A stretch of 64,000 nt of DNA, from the NCBI GenBank assembly GCA_963675135.1, contig OY776120.1, forward strand, positions 10,692,001 through 10,756,000, read 5' to 3'. The notes beneath the pieces are model-generated. The model did not search any database. It had not been told where the DNA came from and was given only the letters and a program-made list of their open reading frames with translations. Both the position numbers and the translations under genes were made by a program. This DNA is from Galeopsis tetrahit. Its lineage: Eukaryota > Streptophyta > Magnoliopsida > Lamiales > Lamiaceae. Shown here in pieces: positions 12,791-23,400 of this stretch; positions within the stretch are counted from its first letter, which is position 1; every line of letters begins with the position of its first letter.

Positions 12791-13004
12791 CTCCCTCCTT
12801 CCTATTGAAAGCTACCATACTTTCCTTATTCGTTTGTCCCAATGAAAGTTACTCATTCTTTTTTTGCCAAACTATTCCCTCTCACATTTCATTATATTCT
12901 TCTCTCTCTCAATCACATCACCTCTCATACATCCACTTATTATATCATATTTTTCAAACTCTGTGTCCGAAGCTCATGAGGAGCTTTCACTGGGACGGAG
13001 GGAT
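12791..13004. mobile_element. Stowaway-like MITE nested in MULE
   Basis: The left end CTCCCTCCTTCCTATTGAAAG and right end CTTTCACTGGGACGGAGGGA are inverted copies, flanked by TA on both sides, as for Tc1/mariner-type Stowaway MITEs. At ~214 bp it is slightly short. It has no coding capacity. Confidence 0.7.
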
Positions 13005-13361
13005 TATAATAAAATCATACATATAATATTATTTTGTATTAAAACAAAAAAATATACTAATGAAAAAAAAGTAGAAAACAAAAAAAACGAAGAAATAAAA
13101 AGTTTGGAATAAAAATTGAAAATGAGAAGAAAAATTAAAAAGAAAAAAAATTGAAATTTGTGCCTAATCTCGATAGTTTTTTTTAATTATGTTTTTACGA
13201 TTTTTTTTCTAAAAATATGAGTGATTTGGTGGTGAATCGACGGTAACTCGACAATGACTCGGTTGTAAATTGTAAATGTATAAATTATGGTTGATTTTAT
13301 TATATTTTGTGTTAATTAATAAACAAATTAATATAGTCTTTTAAATGTAATTATTTAAAAA

Positions 13362-13690
13362 AAATATTTTGGGGTGAACTCATAAATTGAGCGGGTGCAG
13401 ATAATTGTGGTATAAAAATAATTTGGGGATGAACTCATAAAATGAGCGGGTGCAGATAACTTTGGTAAAAATATAATTTGGGGGTGAACTCATAAAATGA
13501 GCGGGTGTAGATAACCGTTGTAAAAAAGAAATGATTTGGGGGTGAACTCATAAAATGAATGGGTGCAGATAACTATGGTAAAAAATGATTTGGGTGAACT
13601 CATAAAATGAATGGGTGCAGATAACTATGGTAAAAAATGATTTGGAGTGAACTCATAAAATTAGCGGGTGTAGATAATTGTTGTAATAAA
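13362..13690 (-). repeat. right subterminal array, inverted copy of the left
   Basis: Six units containing GGGGGTGAACTCATAAAATG, then AGCGGGTGCAGATAA. These are the reverse complement of the 10954-11270 units. Array members within one arm are more alike than is usual for a simple old TIR, which suggests homogenisation within the arm. Confidence 0.88.
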
Positions 13691-14472
13691 TTATTTTATT
13701 GTATAAGGATAAAAATGTAAATTTACAATAATATATTTTAATTAATTTAATTTAATAGAAAATACAAATTTATGACACATTACGACAACACATATCGTAA
13801 AATTTACAAAAGGTAACAGGTCATCAAATCTAAACCTTTAGATTAGATTTTTAATGGGTTAGATTAACTGACTACGGTAGTCATTACGACACGTTACGAC
13901 ACCCTGACTACATATAGAAGCTCCCAACTATCTTTTTTATTGAACTTTTATTCTCATTCTCTTCACTTCTTGAATTTGAACTCTTATTCACATCCTCTTC
14001 CTTTTTGCAATTTGACCTCATGTAAATTACACTCTGTGTAACAAAAAGTTAACGGAACACAAAAAATATTACTGTAAACACAAATTCGTGAATTAAATAT
14101 AAAAACGCGAAAATGGTAAACAATTTTATTTAATTTCGGATTAAAACCGAGTATTTGTGGGTTACAATCTCTAATTTTCTCCTCTGATTCTCTCTTCTTG
14201 AACTTCTTGAATTTCTTGAGCTTTTTGTGGTCGAATCCGCAGCCGAATCCGCTCCGATCTTGTACTTGGGGCTTTATAACGTTAATCCAAAGGTTTAGCA
14301 CCGTATTTTGGATTAAACGTTGATTTTAGGGACTTTTATGATGAACGTCGTTTGAAGATCGTTCTTGAACTTGGGAATTTATAACGTTAATCCAAAGGCT
14401 TGACGCCGTATTTTGGATTAAACGTTGATTTTCGGGACTTATTGGGACTTTTCCGTTGAAGATCCACGAAGA

Positions 14473-14720
14473 ACTTTGAAGAAACGCCGAATCGAAGGGG
14501 CTTAACACCTTGATCTCCACTCGAACATCGCTTCTTGCTGCTTTGCACGAAGAACGCCTTGAAGAAACGCCGAATCGAAGAGGCTTAGCTCCTTGATCTC
14601 CACAAGAAGCTGCTTTGCACGAAGAACGCCTTGAAGAAACGCCGAATCGAAGAGGCTTAGCTCCTTGATCTCCACTCGAACACTGCTTCCACTCGAACAC
14701 TGCTTCTTGCCGCTTTGCAC
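14473..14720. repeat. three tandem units in left LTR only
   Basis: Three copies of a 72-100-bp unit containing GAAGAAACGCCGAATCGAAG, then GGCTTAGCTCCTTGATCTCC, then CTTTGCAC. The repeats create long minus-strand open frames with a repeated peptide, which are not genes. The right LTR has a single junction here, so either expansion or deletion happened after insertion. Confidence 0.82.
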
Positions 14721-14838
14721 GAAGAACGCCTTTGAAGCTCCTCCGCTTGCTGAAGAACACTCCAAAATCTCTGCATAGAATTTTAGAGGTTTGAATGCTT
14801 CTGATTTTGTTGATGATAAAATGAATGAAATGAGGCCT

Positions 14839-14848
14839 CTATTTATAG
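14839..14848 (-). promoter_or_regulatory. TATA box, left LTR
   Basis: Minus strand CTATAAATAG, the counterpart of the right-LTR TATA box at 30835-30844. It lies in the 3' LTR, so it would drive outward transcription toward 14073 and beyond. Confidence 0.55.
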
Positions 14849-14969
14849 GTGTAGAACCTAGGGTTTTTTATGGGCCAAGAGATATTTGTGCAAGTGGTTA
14901 GGCCTTAATTCAAATTTTGAATTACTTGATGGGCTAAGAATACCCTATTTGGGCTTGATTTGGTTTGTT

Positions 14970-15124
14970 GGACTTTAGAGGTCCATCTTCATTTATAGGA
15001 CTTTAGAGGCCCGTCTTCATTTATCGGACTTTAGAGGTCCGTCTTCATTTATCGGACTTTAGAGGCCCGTCTTCGTTTATTGGACTTTAGAGGCCCGTCT
15101 TGATTTGTTGGACTTTGGAGGCCC
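14970..15124. repeat. 28-bp minisatellite in left LTR
   Basis: Five full units and one partial unit of GGACTTTAGAGGCCCGTCTT plus CATTTATC. The same array is in the right LTR at about 30967-31121, so it was part of the LTR before insertion. Confidence 0.88.
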
Positions 15125-15151
15125 AAATTAATTTAATTTTGCTTGTCTACA

Positions 15152-15165
15152 AATTGCCCCCTCGC
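15152..15165 (-). promoter_or_regulatory. polypurine tract of TR-GAG
   Basis: On the minus strand GCGAGGGGGCAATT immediately precedes the left (3') LTR, the expected place for plus-strand priming of reverse transcription. Confidence 0.7.
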
Positions 15166-15540
15166 ATTTCGTTCACGAGAACATTTGTCTTTGATGTGGA
15201 CGAATTGCGAATTACTTTCAAATGATTTCCCACATGCGGGCCAGGAGTGACTATTCTTTAACTACTTTTGACAAAGTAGGGATTTAATTATTTAAACACT
15301 TAAAATGCCTTTAGTGGAGTAAGTTAACAGTTTAACCACATATATTTACCTTTGGTGGTTGTCGTACACAGTTTAGACTCATGAGGACTGGGAGTAATAA
15401 GCAGTTTAGACTCGTGCATTATGGAGCAACACGCAGTTTAGGCTCATGCGTTCTTGGAGCAACAAGCAGTTTAGGCTCGTGCGTTTATTGGAGTAACAAG
15501 CAGTTTAGGCTCGTGCGTTTATGGAGCATACTTGTTTTCT

Positions 15541-16308
15541 TTACGCATAGTAGCGTTTCAAAAACATTCCGTTCATGGGATAAATGTATATGTCGTCTTC
15601 AGAAATCAATTTGTAGGCGCTATTTGCATAAACTTCCTTAATTTGATTGTCTTCAACTGTGACGTGATTCGCCGTTGTTTCAGTTTCTTCTAGCAAGATC
15701 TTCCCTTCTTTGGCTAGTCGCATAATTTTATCTTTAAGTATAAAACAATTTTGGGTTGGATGTCCTACCAATCGATGGTACTTGCAATATTTGGGGTCGT
15801 CCGTTCGCCCAGCCTCATCGGGTCGTTTCATTTGTGGTAGTTCAATGAGATCATTCTTGATCAAGTCATCGAAAATTACGGGGATGTCAGAGTCAAGAAA
15901 TGGATATTGTTTTTGTTGCCACTCCTTCAAACTTATTTTCTTTTGCCCCCACTCTTGAGATGACGGCCCTTCAAATCCACTTGTAGACATGCTTAACTCC
16001 ATGTCATGAGCCTTAGTAGCCAAATCCTCGAATGATCTTGGTCGAATTGCTTGAAGGATATATCGAAGAGCCCATTGCATTCCTTGGATGCACATCTCGA
16101 TAGCTGAAGCTTCAGTCAATCTATCCTTGCAATTTAGACTTAGATTTCTCCATCGATTTATGTAATCGATCACCGGCTCTTCCTTTGATTGACGAGTGTT
16201 TGTCAATTCAAGCATACTAACCGTTCTTCGAGTGCTGTAAAATCGATTGAGAAATTCCTGCTCCATCTGCTCCCAACTGTCAATCGAGCTAGCTTCCAAA
16301 TCGGTATA
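15541..16308 (-). pseudogene. gag of TR-GAG, C-terminal part
   Basis: Minus-strand continuation of the gag gene after the copia insertion: 255 residues and a TAA at 15541-15543. It begins within the Retrotrans_gag (Ty3-gypsy capsid-like) domain; key blocks are FLNRFYSTRR, INRWRNLSLNC and EMCIQGMQWALRYIL. It carries a zinc-knuckle-like C-x2-H...H-x4-C block (CKYHRLVGHPTQNC). Joined to the upstream part with one copy of the 5-bp duplication removed, it gives 506 in-frame codons, so the copia insertion caused the break. Confidence 0.85.
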
Positions 16309-16313
16309 CCAAT

Positions 16314-17640
16314 TGTTGGGATATGAATCCTAGACAAGTTCTAAATAATGAAAAAAAAGAGATGAAGTTTTGATAAGCCAAAAATAGTTTGAATATTTTC
16401 TAAGTGTTGACTAATCTAGTCTAGTTGAGTTGAAGTCATCTTGAACAGATCAGTAGAGTTCACATGAAAAGAAAAGTATTGTTTATATTTAAAAGATAAG
16501 TACGATGTATAAGTACTTCATATCTGTTCGTATATGTATACAATAATTAGTTTGTTGTTGAGCTATAATTGTTGTATAGAGCTCATGATATTTTCTATGT
16601 AATAGATAGATTTGTTGTATAGATTTATAAGCTGACTAAGCTTGTATTATAAAAGCTTAAAGTAATGTAATAGTCTTGTTAGATTAGATGATAGGACTAG
16701 ATTAGTTCTATTAGAAGTCTACTGCACAAGAAGAGAAGACCAGTCTACTACTCAAGACAGGTGGACTACAAGACAAGTGCATCTACTAGACTACACAAGA
16801 CAAGTTATCATGAAGTTAGTTACAAATACGCGTGAAAGATAAGGATGGAGAAGTTAGTTATGGAATAATTAATTTGTAACAAGAAACGCGTTTATGGATA
16901 AGAAGATTCAGTTGGAATCAATTATCAAGAAAGGTTGGTTACAACTACCTAAGTTCTTGAAGTTCGAAGTCTATAAGTACTTGAAGAAGTTTATCATTTA
17001 AGGACTACTGACTACTGATTACTGAGATACTGATACGACTACTGAAATATTGATACTGCAAGCATTATTGAAGATTCAAGTGAAGAAATTACTCTCAGAG
17101 ATTGAAGTTCAGAAAGTGAAGCTACACAAGTCAAGTGAAGATCAAAGAAGGCCGCTACTGAACGAAGATAAGTTTTATTTTCTTTTGTTATTTCAAGTTG
17201 CTAGATACTTGTAAATCGCTAGTAAGATCGAAGAGGCACTTGGTAGTGTTATCGAGAAGATCTAAGTCTTATTTCTTGGGACTTAAAGCCACAAGAACAT
17301 ATTACTCCATTGGACGAGTTAATAAGAATTTCACAACTGGGTTTGTGAGAGTGGATGTAGACAAGTTGTCGAACCACTATAAATCACGTGTTTGATTTAC
17401 TTTACTGTTTTAATTGTTTAAATTGCTTAATTGTTTTAACTACTTAACTGAACTTGACTAGTTGAGTATAGAACAGAGTTCTCGAAAATAAGTTGAGTAT
17501 AATCTTGAATTGGGCTCATTGTTAATTTCGTATTCCGCATATTGTACTCTGATATTTCGAAAGATTTTTGAAAAGTCTATTCACCCCCCTCTAGACATTT
17601 TCACTAGCTTACTCGTTATTAACTCAACTTGGGACCAACA
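16314..17640 (+). repeat. 5' LTR of the copia element, 1327 bp
   Basis: Begins TGTTGGGATATG and ends GGGACCAACA. It is collinear with the 3' LTR at a constant offset of 11881 bases, with no mismatch that I can find by eye. A candidate TATA box, CTATAAATC, lies at 17377-17385. A 65-codon open frame within it is present in both LTRs and has no coding signature. Confidence 0.95.
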
Positions 17641-17642
17641 AG

Positions 17643-17654
17643 TGGTATCAGAGC
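17643..17654 (+). promoter_or_regulatory. primer-binding site, initiator Met tRNA
   Basis: TGGTATCAGAGC two bases after the 5' LTR. It is complementary to the 3' end of plant initiator tRNA-Met, the standard primer of Ty1-copia elements. Confidence 0.92.
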
Positions 17655-17838
17655 AGTAGTTTACGAACTGCTGTTTCTTGATAACCAACACAAGACTTGG
17701 GTGAAAGTCTTGGTCCAAGATCATATTTGCTTTCGCATTCCTGATCAATATTCTTGATATATTTGTTTCTTGTTCCCTGTTCTTGACATATCTGTTATTC
17801 TTGATCATAACTCTACTTAGCACTTATTTCTTGAAATC

Positions 17839-20382
17839 ATGTCTCTTGAGATCAGCGCTAACAAGTTACCTAAGTTCCAGGTTCAAGACTATGACTATTG
17901 GAAGCTAAGGATGGAAGCCATCTTCAGCTCCACTCACGACTTAATGATCTCCGTCGTCACTGAAGGTCCAATTGTGACCATGATCCCCAATACTGCTGCC
18001 CTTGACCCAAATCAACCAGTGGGTACTCTCGTCAAGAAACCAAGGTCAGAACTAACCTCTGAAGAAATGAGACAGAATAATTTGGATAGCTTGGCCAAGA
18101 ATTACATCTTACACACTCTTCCTAACGAGTATCTGGGAAAAGTGTTAAAATGTAAAACTGCCAAAGAAATGTGGGATCGCTTAGCTATCATTTGTGAAGG
18201 GACATCCCTAATCAAAGAAAGCAAGCTTTCCACTGCAGTCCAAAGATTCGAATCATTTCATATGAAAGCTGGTGAAACAATAGACCAGTTGGATACTCGT
18301 TTTACTAAAATCATGAATGACTTGGAAGTCCTTGGTAAATCTTATACTCCACGTGAAATCAATCTTAGGATTCTCAAAAGCCTTGATAGTCGATGGAAAA
18401 TGGTAAAAATGCTTGTTAAGAATACCCAAGATATAGACGTATGGACAGCAGAAACCATGTTTCAAACTCTAAAGGCCCATGAGTTTGATCTAGACGAAGA
18501 CGAACCCATAGTAAGCAGTGACAGAGAACATGCTGTATCTAAGAACGTTGCTTTTAAGGCTAGTTCGTCTAAGATAGACAGGTCTAAGACTAAGACTAGG
18601 TCTGCTTCTGTTAAAGACGAGATAGATACTGATCTTAGTCTGAAGGATCAGGTAAGCCTCATGGTTAGAAAGTTTGATAGGCTGAATAAACGTTTCGGAA
18701 GATATAAGAAGTTCTATAGAGAGCATAGAGGGTCTGCTTCTAAGAACTCGTCTGAGACCAGACGAGACCGAAACTCGTCCGAAAGGAGAGACGAAGTCTC
18801 GAAAGGTAACAGACAAGATAGAGAGTCTGATGGTAGGAAGATTACTCGTTCTGATAGACGTGATAAACGAAGGAACAACTCTCCTATTAAAAAGACTACT
18901 AATGACATCTTGTGCTATAACTGTGAGAAGCCAGGTCACTACATATATGAATGTCCAGACCTGAGTACCGATGATCGAGAAGAACGCAAAGCACGAAGGG
19001 AAAGAAGATACAACCGTGGTAAGAAGGCAATGATGGCCAATGATGACTCTGACTCTGACTCAGACGAGTTGCCATCATCCTCATCTAGCTACCCGTCTGA
19101 ACCAGATCACGATGAAGCCTTCATAGTAGATGATGGTCTATGCTTCATGGCTAAAATCGACCAAGAGGTATCATCTGCCACTTCTTTTCAATCTTGTGAT
19201 GAATCAGATTCTGATGAAAGTGATACTGCTAGTAGCAAAGTAGGGAGTAGTCTTCAGCACTCTACTAGTGCAGTTGAAGACGACCTCCTACTTGCCAACA
19301 AGGCATTCATTGAAGTCAGTGACGAAAACATCATTTTAAGACAAGAAATCATTGATCTTAAGGAAGCCCAGTCTAAAGTAGATCCTAATATAACAGTCCT
19401 AAATGAACGCTTGCAAGAAGAGTTGAGACAACTCAAAGACAAGTGTGCATTAACAGACAAGTTGTATCAAGACCTACTTAAGACACATGCTACTGAGAAA
19501 CATGAATTCAATGTTTTACAAAGCAAGTTCAAAAAGCTTGAAGAACGTAATAAGTTCTTAGAAACCGAGGTTGTCACTCTAGACCTTAAACTTACTGACC
19601 TGGTTAACTCATCTAAGGTTAACCTTGAATTGTCAGATAGGTATAGGGCTCCTGCTGACAAGACAGGCATAGGTGCTGAGACACCCAGCTCGTCTACTCA
19701 AATTCCTAAGAACCCTACTATTTTCATCTCAAGTTCTTTGACTAATGATAAAGGAAAAGAACCAATGATATACGATATTGACACTCCATCTAAAGGTACT
19801 GTACCAAAACAAGCTCAAGTTAACATTCCAAATACCAAGGGAGGTAAAAAGAAAGTTAACAACAAGCCTGTTCCGTTTAAGACAAGTCAACAAAGGACTA
19901 GGAATCGTGGACGACCAAATCAGGTCAGATACGAGGACTGGTATCCTGAGGAGACGAGTACTAAACTAGTACAGACTAGACGACAAGAGTCTAGACCTCC
20001 TTTCATAAGGCAGTCTCAACTCTACTCGTCTAGACCTAGACAGGAAGGTCCAAAATATCGTACACAAGCTGTTCTATATCCTCCACCTTTGTCATATGAT
20101 ATCAAAGGAGAAGAAAGACCTAAACATGTCTATAAACCGTATGGACCTAATGCATACAAACCTTACTCTGACTTTCATAGACAAGTGCCTGCTCAAGTAG
20201 AGATTAAGTCAAAAGGCTATCTCCAAAGAGTAGACCCGAACTCGACTGATAGGCCAGATAGGGACAATGAGGTCTTATTTTGCAACAAATATGGTCGAAA
20301 GCTTAGAAGGTCAAACTTGTTCAGGACTCCAATGTACATTTGGATTCCATTGAACTCGACTAACCCCCAAGGACCCCAATAA
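17839..20382 (+). CDS. gag: gag polyprotein of the copia element
   Basis: 847 residues. The N-terminal ~230 residues form the UBN2/DUF4219-type copia Gag (motif YDYWKLRMEAIF near residue 18, then MWDRLAIICEG and LGKSYTPREI). A Ser/Arg/Lys-rich basic region follows, with a CCHC zinc knuckle at residues 359-372 (CYNCEKPGHYIYEC) for nucleic-acid binding. Next come an acidic Asp/Ser run at about 402-425, a predicted coiled coil (about 480-593) and a basic Pro/Arg-rich tail. This long gag with a coiled coil is Sirevirus-like. The ATG lies 185 bases after the PBS. The frame ends at TAA 20380-20382, and pol continues in another frame about 20 bases on. Confidence 0.9.
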   Translation: MSLEISANKLPKFQVQDYDYWKLRMEAIFSSTHDLMISVVTEGPIVTMIPNTAALDPNQPVGTLVKKPRSELTSEEMRQNNLDSLAKNYILHTLPNEYLGKVLKCKTAKEMWDRLAIICEGTSLIKESKLSTAVQRFESFHMKAGETIDQLDTRFTKIMNDLEVLGKSYTPREINLRILKSLDSRWKMVKMLVKNTQDIDVWTAETMFQTLKAHEFDLDEDEPIVSSDREHAVSKNVAFKASSSKIDRSKTKTRSASVKDEIDTDLSLKDQVSLMVRKFDRLNKRFGRYKKFYREHRGSASKNSSETRRDRNSSERRDEVSKGNRQDRESDGRKITRSDRRDKRRNNSPIKKTTNDILCYNCEKPGHYIYECPDLSTDDREERKARRERRYNRGKKAMMANDDSDSDSDELPSSSSSYPSEPDHDEAFIVDDGLCFMAKIDQEVSSATSFQSCDESDSDESDTASSKVGSSLQHSTSAVEDDLLLANKAFIEVSDENIILRQEIIDLKEAQSKVDPNITVLNERLQEELRQLKDKCALTDKLYQDLLKTHATEKHEFNVLQSKFKKLEERNKFLETEVVTLDLKLTDLVNSSKVNLELSDRYRAPADKTGIGAETPSSSTQIPKNPTIFISSSLTNDKGKEPMIYDIDTPSKGTVPKQAQVNIPNTKGGKKKVNNKPVPFKTSQQRTRNRGRPNQVRYEDWYPEETSTKLVQTRRQESRPPFIRQSQLYSSRPRQEGPKYRTQAVLYPPPLSYDIKGEERPKHVYKPYGPNAYKPYSDFHRQVPAQVEIKSKGYLQRVDPNSTDRPDRDNEVLFCNKYGRKLRRSNLFRTPMYIWIPLNSTNPQGPQ

Positions 20383-20402
20383 ACAAGGAGGGTACCTAAA
20401 TT

Positions 20403-23400
20403 ATGTATTATCATCTATTGCAGGGTCGACTCGATCTATACAAGAAGGGTGGCTCAACAGGAGAAACTTGGTACATAGACAGTGGTTGTTCGCACCACAT
20501 GACTGGTACCAAGACTCTCTTATCAAGCTACCATGAGCAAGAAGGACCAAAAGTGATATTTGGTGATAGCTCCACTGCTGTTACCAAAGGATTTGGTTAC
20601 ATTCGGAATGGAGACATAGAGATTCAAGATGTTTCTTATGTTGAAGGCTTGAAATACAATTTACTCTCTGTTTCACAATTTTGTGATCGTGGATACAAGG
20701 TGCAGTTCAAGAGTCAGAAATGTGAAATCATTGACAAAAGAACACACACAGTCTTACTGGTCGGCATTAGACAAGGAAGTGTGTACATAGTGAACTGGAA
20801 CAGTTGTCCGAGGGACACCTGTCTACTTACTAAGAATCCTAAAGAACTTGGCTGGCTCTGGCATAGACGCCTTTGTCATCTAAACTTTAAGGTTCTTAAT
20901 AAGATAGCCAGAGACTACCTTGTGGAAGGTATTCCCAATGAAGTCTACTATAAGTCACATGTATGCACGTCCTGTCAAAAAGGTAAACAGGTAAAGGGTT
21001 CTTTTAAATCTATTCCATCCCTCTCAACCAGTAGAGTTCTTGAACTTCTACATATGGACTTACATGGCCCGATAACTCCTCCAACTTTGAACGGTAGAAG
21101 GTACACACTTGTTGTGGTAGATGATTATTCTAAGTTCACTTGGGTAGTCTTCTTACACAAGAAGAGTGATACACAAACACTTTTGCCTGATCTGTTGAAG
21201 AAATTACAGGTTGAGAAGAATCAGTCAATTGTCAAGATCCGTAGTGACAAGGGTACTGAATTCATTAACTGCTATATTAAAGAATTTTGTTCTAAGCGTG
21301 GCATCCAGCACCTTACTAGTGCAGCAAGGACACCACAACAAAATGGAGTAGCAGAGCGAAGGAACAGAACTCTTAAGGAGGCCTGCAGGACCATGCTGAC
21401 AGAGTATAATACACCTCAGAAATTCTGGGCAGAAGCTATCAATACTGCATGCCACTCACAAAACAGAAGTGCCATCAATAAAGCACTAGGTAAGACGCCC
21501 TATGAGGTATGGAAAGGTAGAAAACCCAGAGTTTCATATTTTCATATATTTGGATGCAAGTGTTTCATCCATAACAATGGGAAAAGCAAGTTGAATGCAT
21601 TCGATGCTAAAGTAGACGAGGGGATATTCTTAGGATACTCCTCGACTAGCAAAGCATTTAGAGTATTCAACTACTCAACCCTTTGTGTGGAAGAAACACC
21701 ACATGTGGTTTTCGAAGAATCTCAACAGGACTCGTCTACCAACAAGATCAGTGAGAAAGTTACTGAGTTAACTATCGAATCTGACAAAGACTCAGAGGTA
21801 TATGAATCCGTTCAAGCATACAATCCATTCATGAAAGCCCTCGAAACCGATGACAAGGAAAGGGTAAGTGCTCAAGATAAGTCTACTAGACCAGTTGACA
21901 TGCCTAAACTAGTCGACTCGTCTACTCCCATTAAATCTTCTGATGATAATGATGTTGACATGCATGATGCTGTACATGATATAGATGATAGTACTATTGT
22001 TAAGAATAGAAATACATGGAAATCAGCGCATAATACTGAAAATATTATTGGTGACTCTACTGTTGGTGTGAAGACTAGACGACAACTCTTTGAGTCACAA
22101 GAACAATCTAGTCCATCTCTGTTTTGCTGGTGTTGTTTCCTCTCATCTATCGAGCCTAAAACCATCAAAGAGGCTTTAGCTGATAGTAATTGGATCATCG
22201 CTATGCAAGACGAGTTGAATCAGTTTGTTCGAAATGACGTCTGGGAACTTGTCGATAGACCGAAACATCATAATGTAGTTGGCACTCGATGGATTTTCAA
22301 GAATAAGAAAGATGAGAATGATGTAGTTGTTCGTAATAAGGCTAGACTAGTTGCCCAAGGCTATTCACAAGCTGAAGGCATAGATTATGATGAAACATAT
22401 GCTCCTGTTGCTAGACTAGAAGCCATTAGACTGTTTCTTGCATATGCTGCTTACATGAAATTTACTGTATATCAAATGGATGTTAAAAGTGCATTTCTTA
22501 ACGGTATTCTTGCGGAAGAAGTGTATGTTGAACAACCCCCAGGTTTCGAAGTCAAAGGTAATCAGGTATACAAATTAAAGAAGGCCTTATATGGATTAAA
22601 GCAAGCTCCAAGAGCCTGGTATGATACTCTTTCTCAATTTCTATTAGAAAACGGTTTTACTAAGGGCAAGGTAGACAGAACCTTGTTTAGAAGACAAGAA
22701 GGGAAAGACATTTTACTCGTCCAAATTTACGTAGATGACATCATTTTTGGTTCACCTAACAAAGAGCTGAGTGAAAGTTTCTCAACACTCATGCAAAGTA
22801 AATTTGAGATGTCTATGATGGGTGAAATGAATTACTTTCTTGGTCTTCAAGTAAAACAGACTCCTGAAGGGATTTTCATAAATCAAGCAAAGTATACTAG
22901 AAATCTTCTAGATAAATATGGTATTAAGACATGCAAGTCTGCTGGCGTACCTATGCTACCTACATACAGAATGGACCCAGACGAACAAGGTAAGTGTGCT
23001 GATCAAACATATTATCGTGGTCTAATTGGTTCATTACTGTACTTGACTGCTAGTAGACCTGATATTGCATTCTCTATTGGTGTATGTGCTCGTTTTCAAG
23101 CTAATCCAAAAGAGAGTCATATGGAAACCACTAAAAGGATTCTGAAATATTTGAAAGGAACCATCAATCGTGGTATATGGTATCCTTCAAATGATGATTT
23201 ATCTCTAAGTGGCTACTCTGATTCTGATTTTGGTGGCTGTAGAATAGATAGGAAATCTACATCTGGTTCTTGTCAATTCTTAGGCACAAAACTCATTTCA
23301 TGGTTTTCGAAAAAGCAGACAAGTGTTGCTACCTCTACTACTGAAGCCGAGTACATGGCTGCTGGTAGTTGTTGTAGTCAATTATTATGGCATATTCAAC

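Larger units (their letters stand above)
10758..13925. mobile_element. Mutator-like foldback element with GC-rich cargo
   Basis: A 3168-bp element flanked by the perfect 9-bp duplication AACTATCTT (10749-10757 and 13926-13934), the size typical of MULEs. Both ends start GGG, and the termini are diverged inverted repeats sharing TTCT, TAGTCA, TTGTCG/GTGTCG and, further in, GACCTG[C/T]TACCT. Each arm then carries about six ~55-bp tandem units in opposite orientation, followed by a matching AT-rich arm, giving inverted arms of roughly 0.7 kb. Between them lie a GC-rich segment (11690-12240), a minisatellite (12290-12785) and a Stowaway-like MITE. No transposase is visible. It is either a Pack-MULE or a foldback-type MULE derivative, inserted in Helitron B. 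Confidence 0.82.
14073..15151 (-). repeat. left LTR (3' LTR) of TR-GAG, 1079 bp
   Basis: Starts TGTAAACACAAATTCGTG and ends GTCTACA. It aligns along its whole length with the right LTR but is 269 bp longer, because it keeps a tandem block at 14473-14720 that the right LTR lacks. Scattered substitutions and this indel show the element is much older than the copia element inside it. Confidence 0.88.

Noticed and set aside
14326..14765. Overlapping minus-strand frames with a repeated peptide
   Set aside because: They are produced by three tandem units in the left LTR. The right LTR lacks them, and there is no protein family match.
17198..17395. 65-codon frame in the copia LTR (also 29079-29276)
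   Set aside because: It is present only because both LTRs are identical. It has no coding signature and lies in regulatory sequence.
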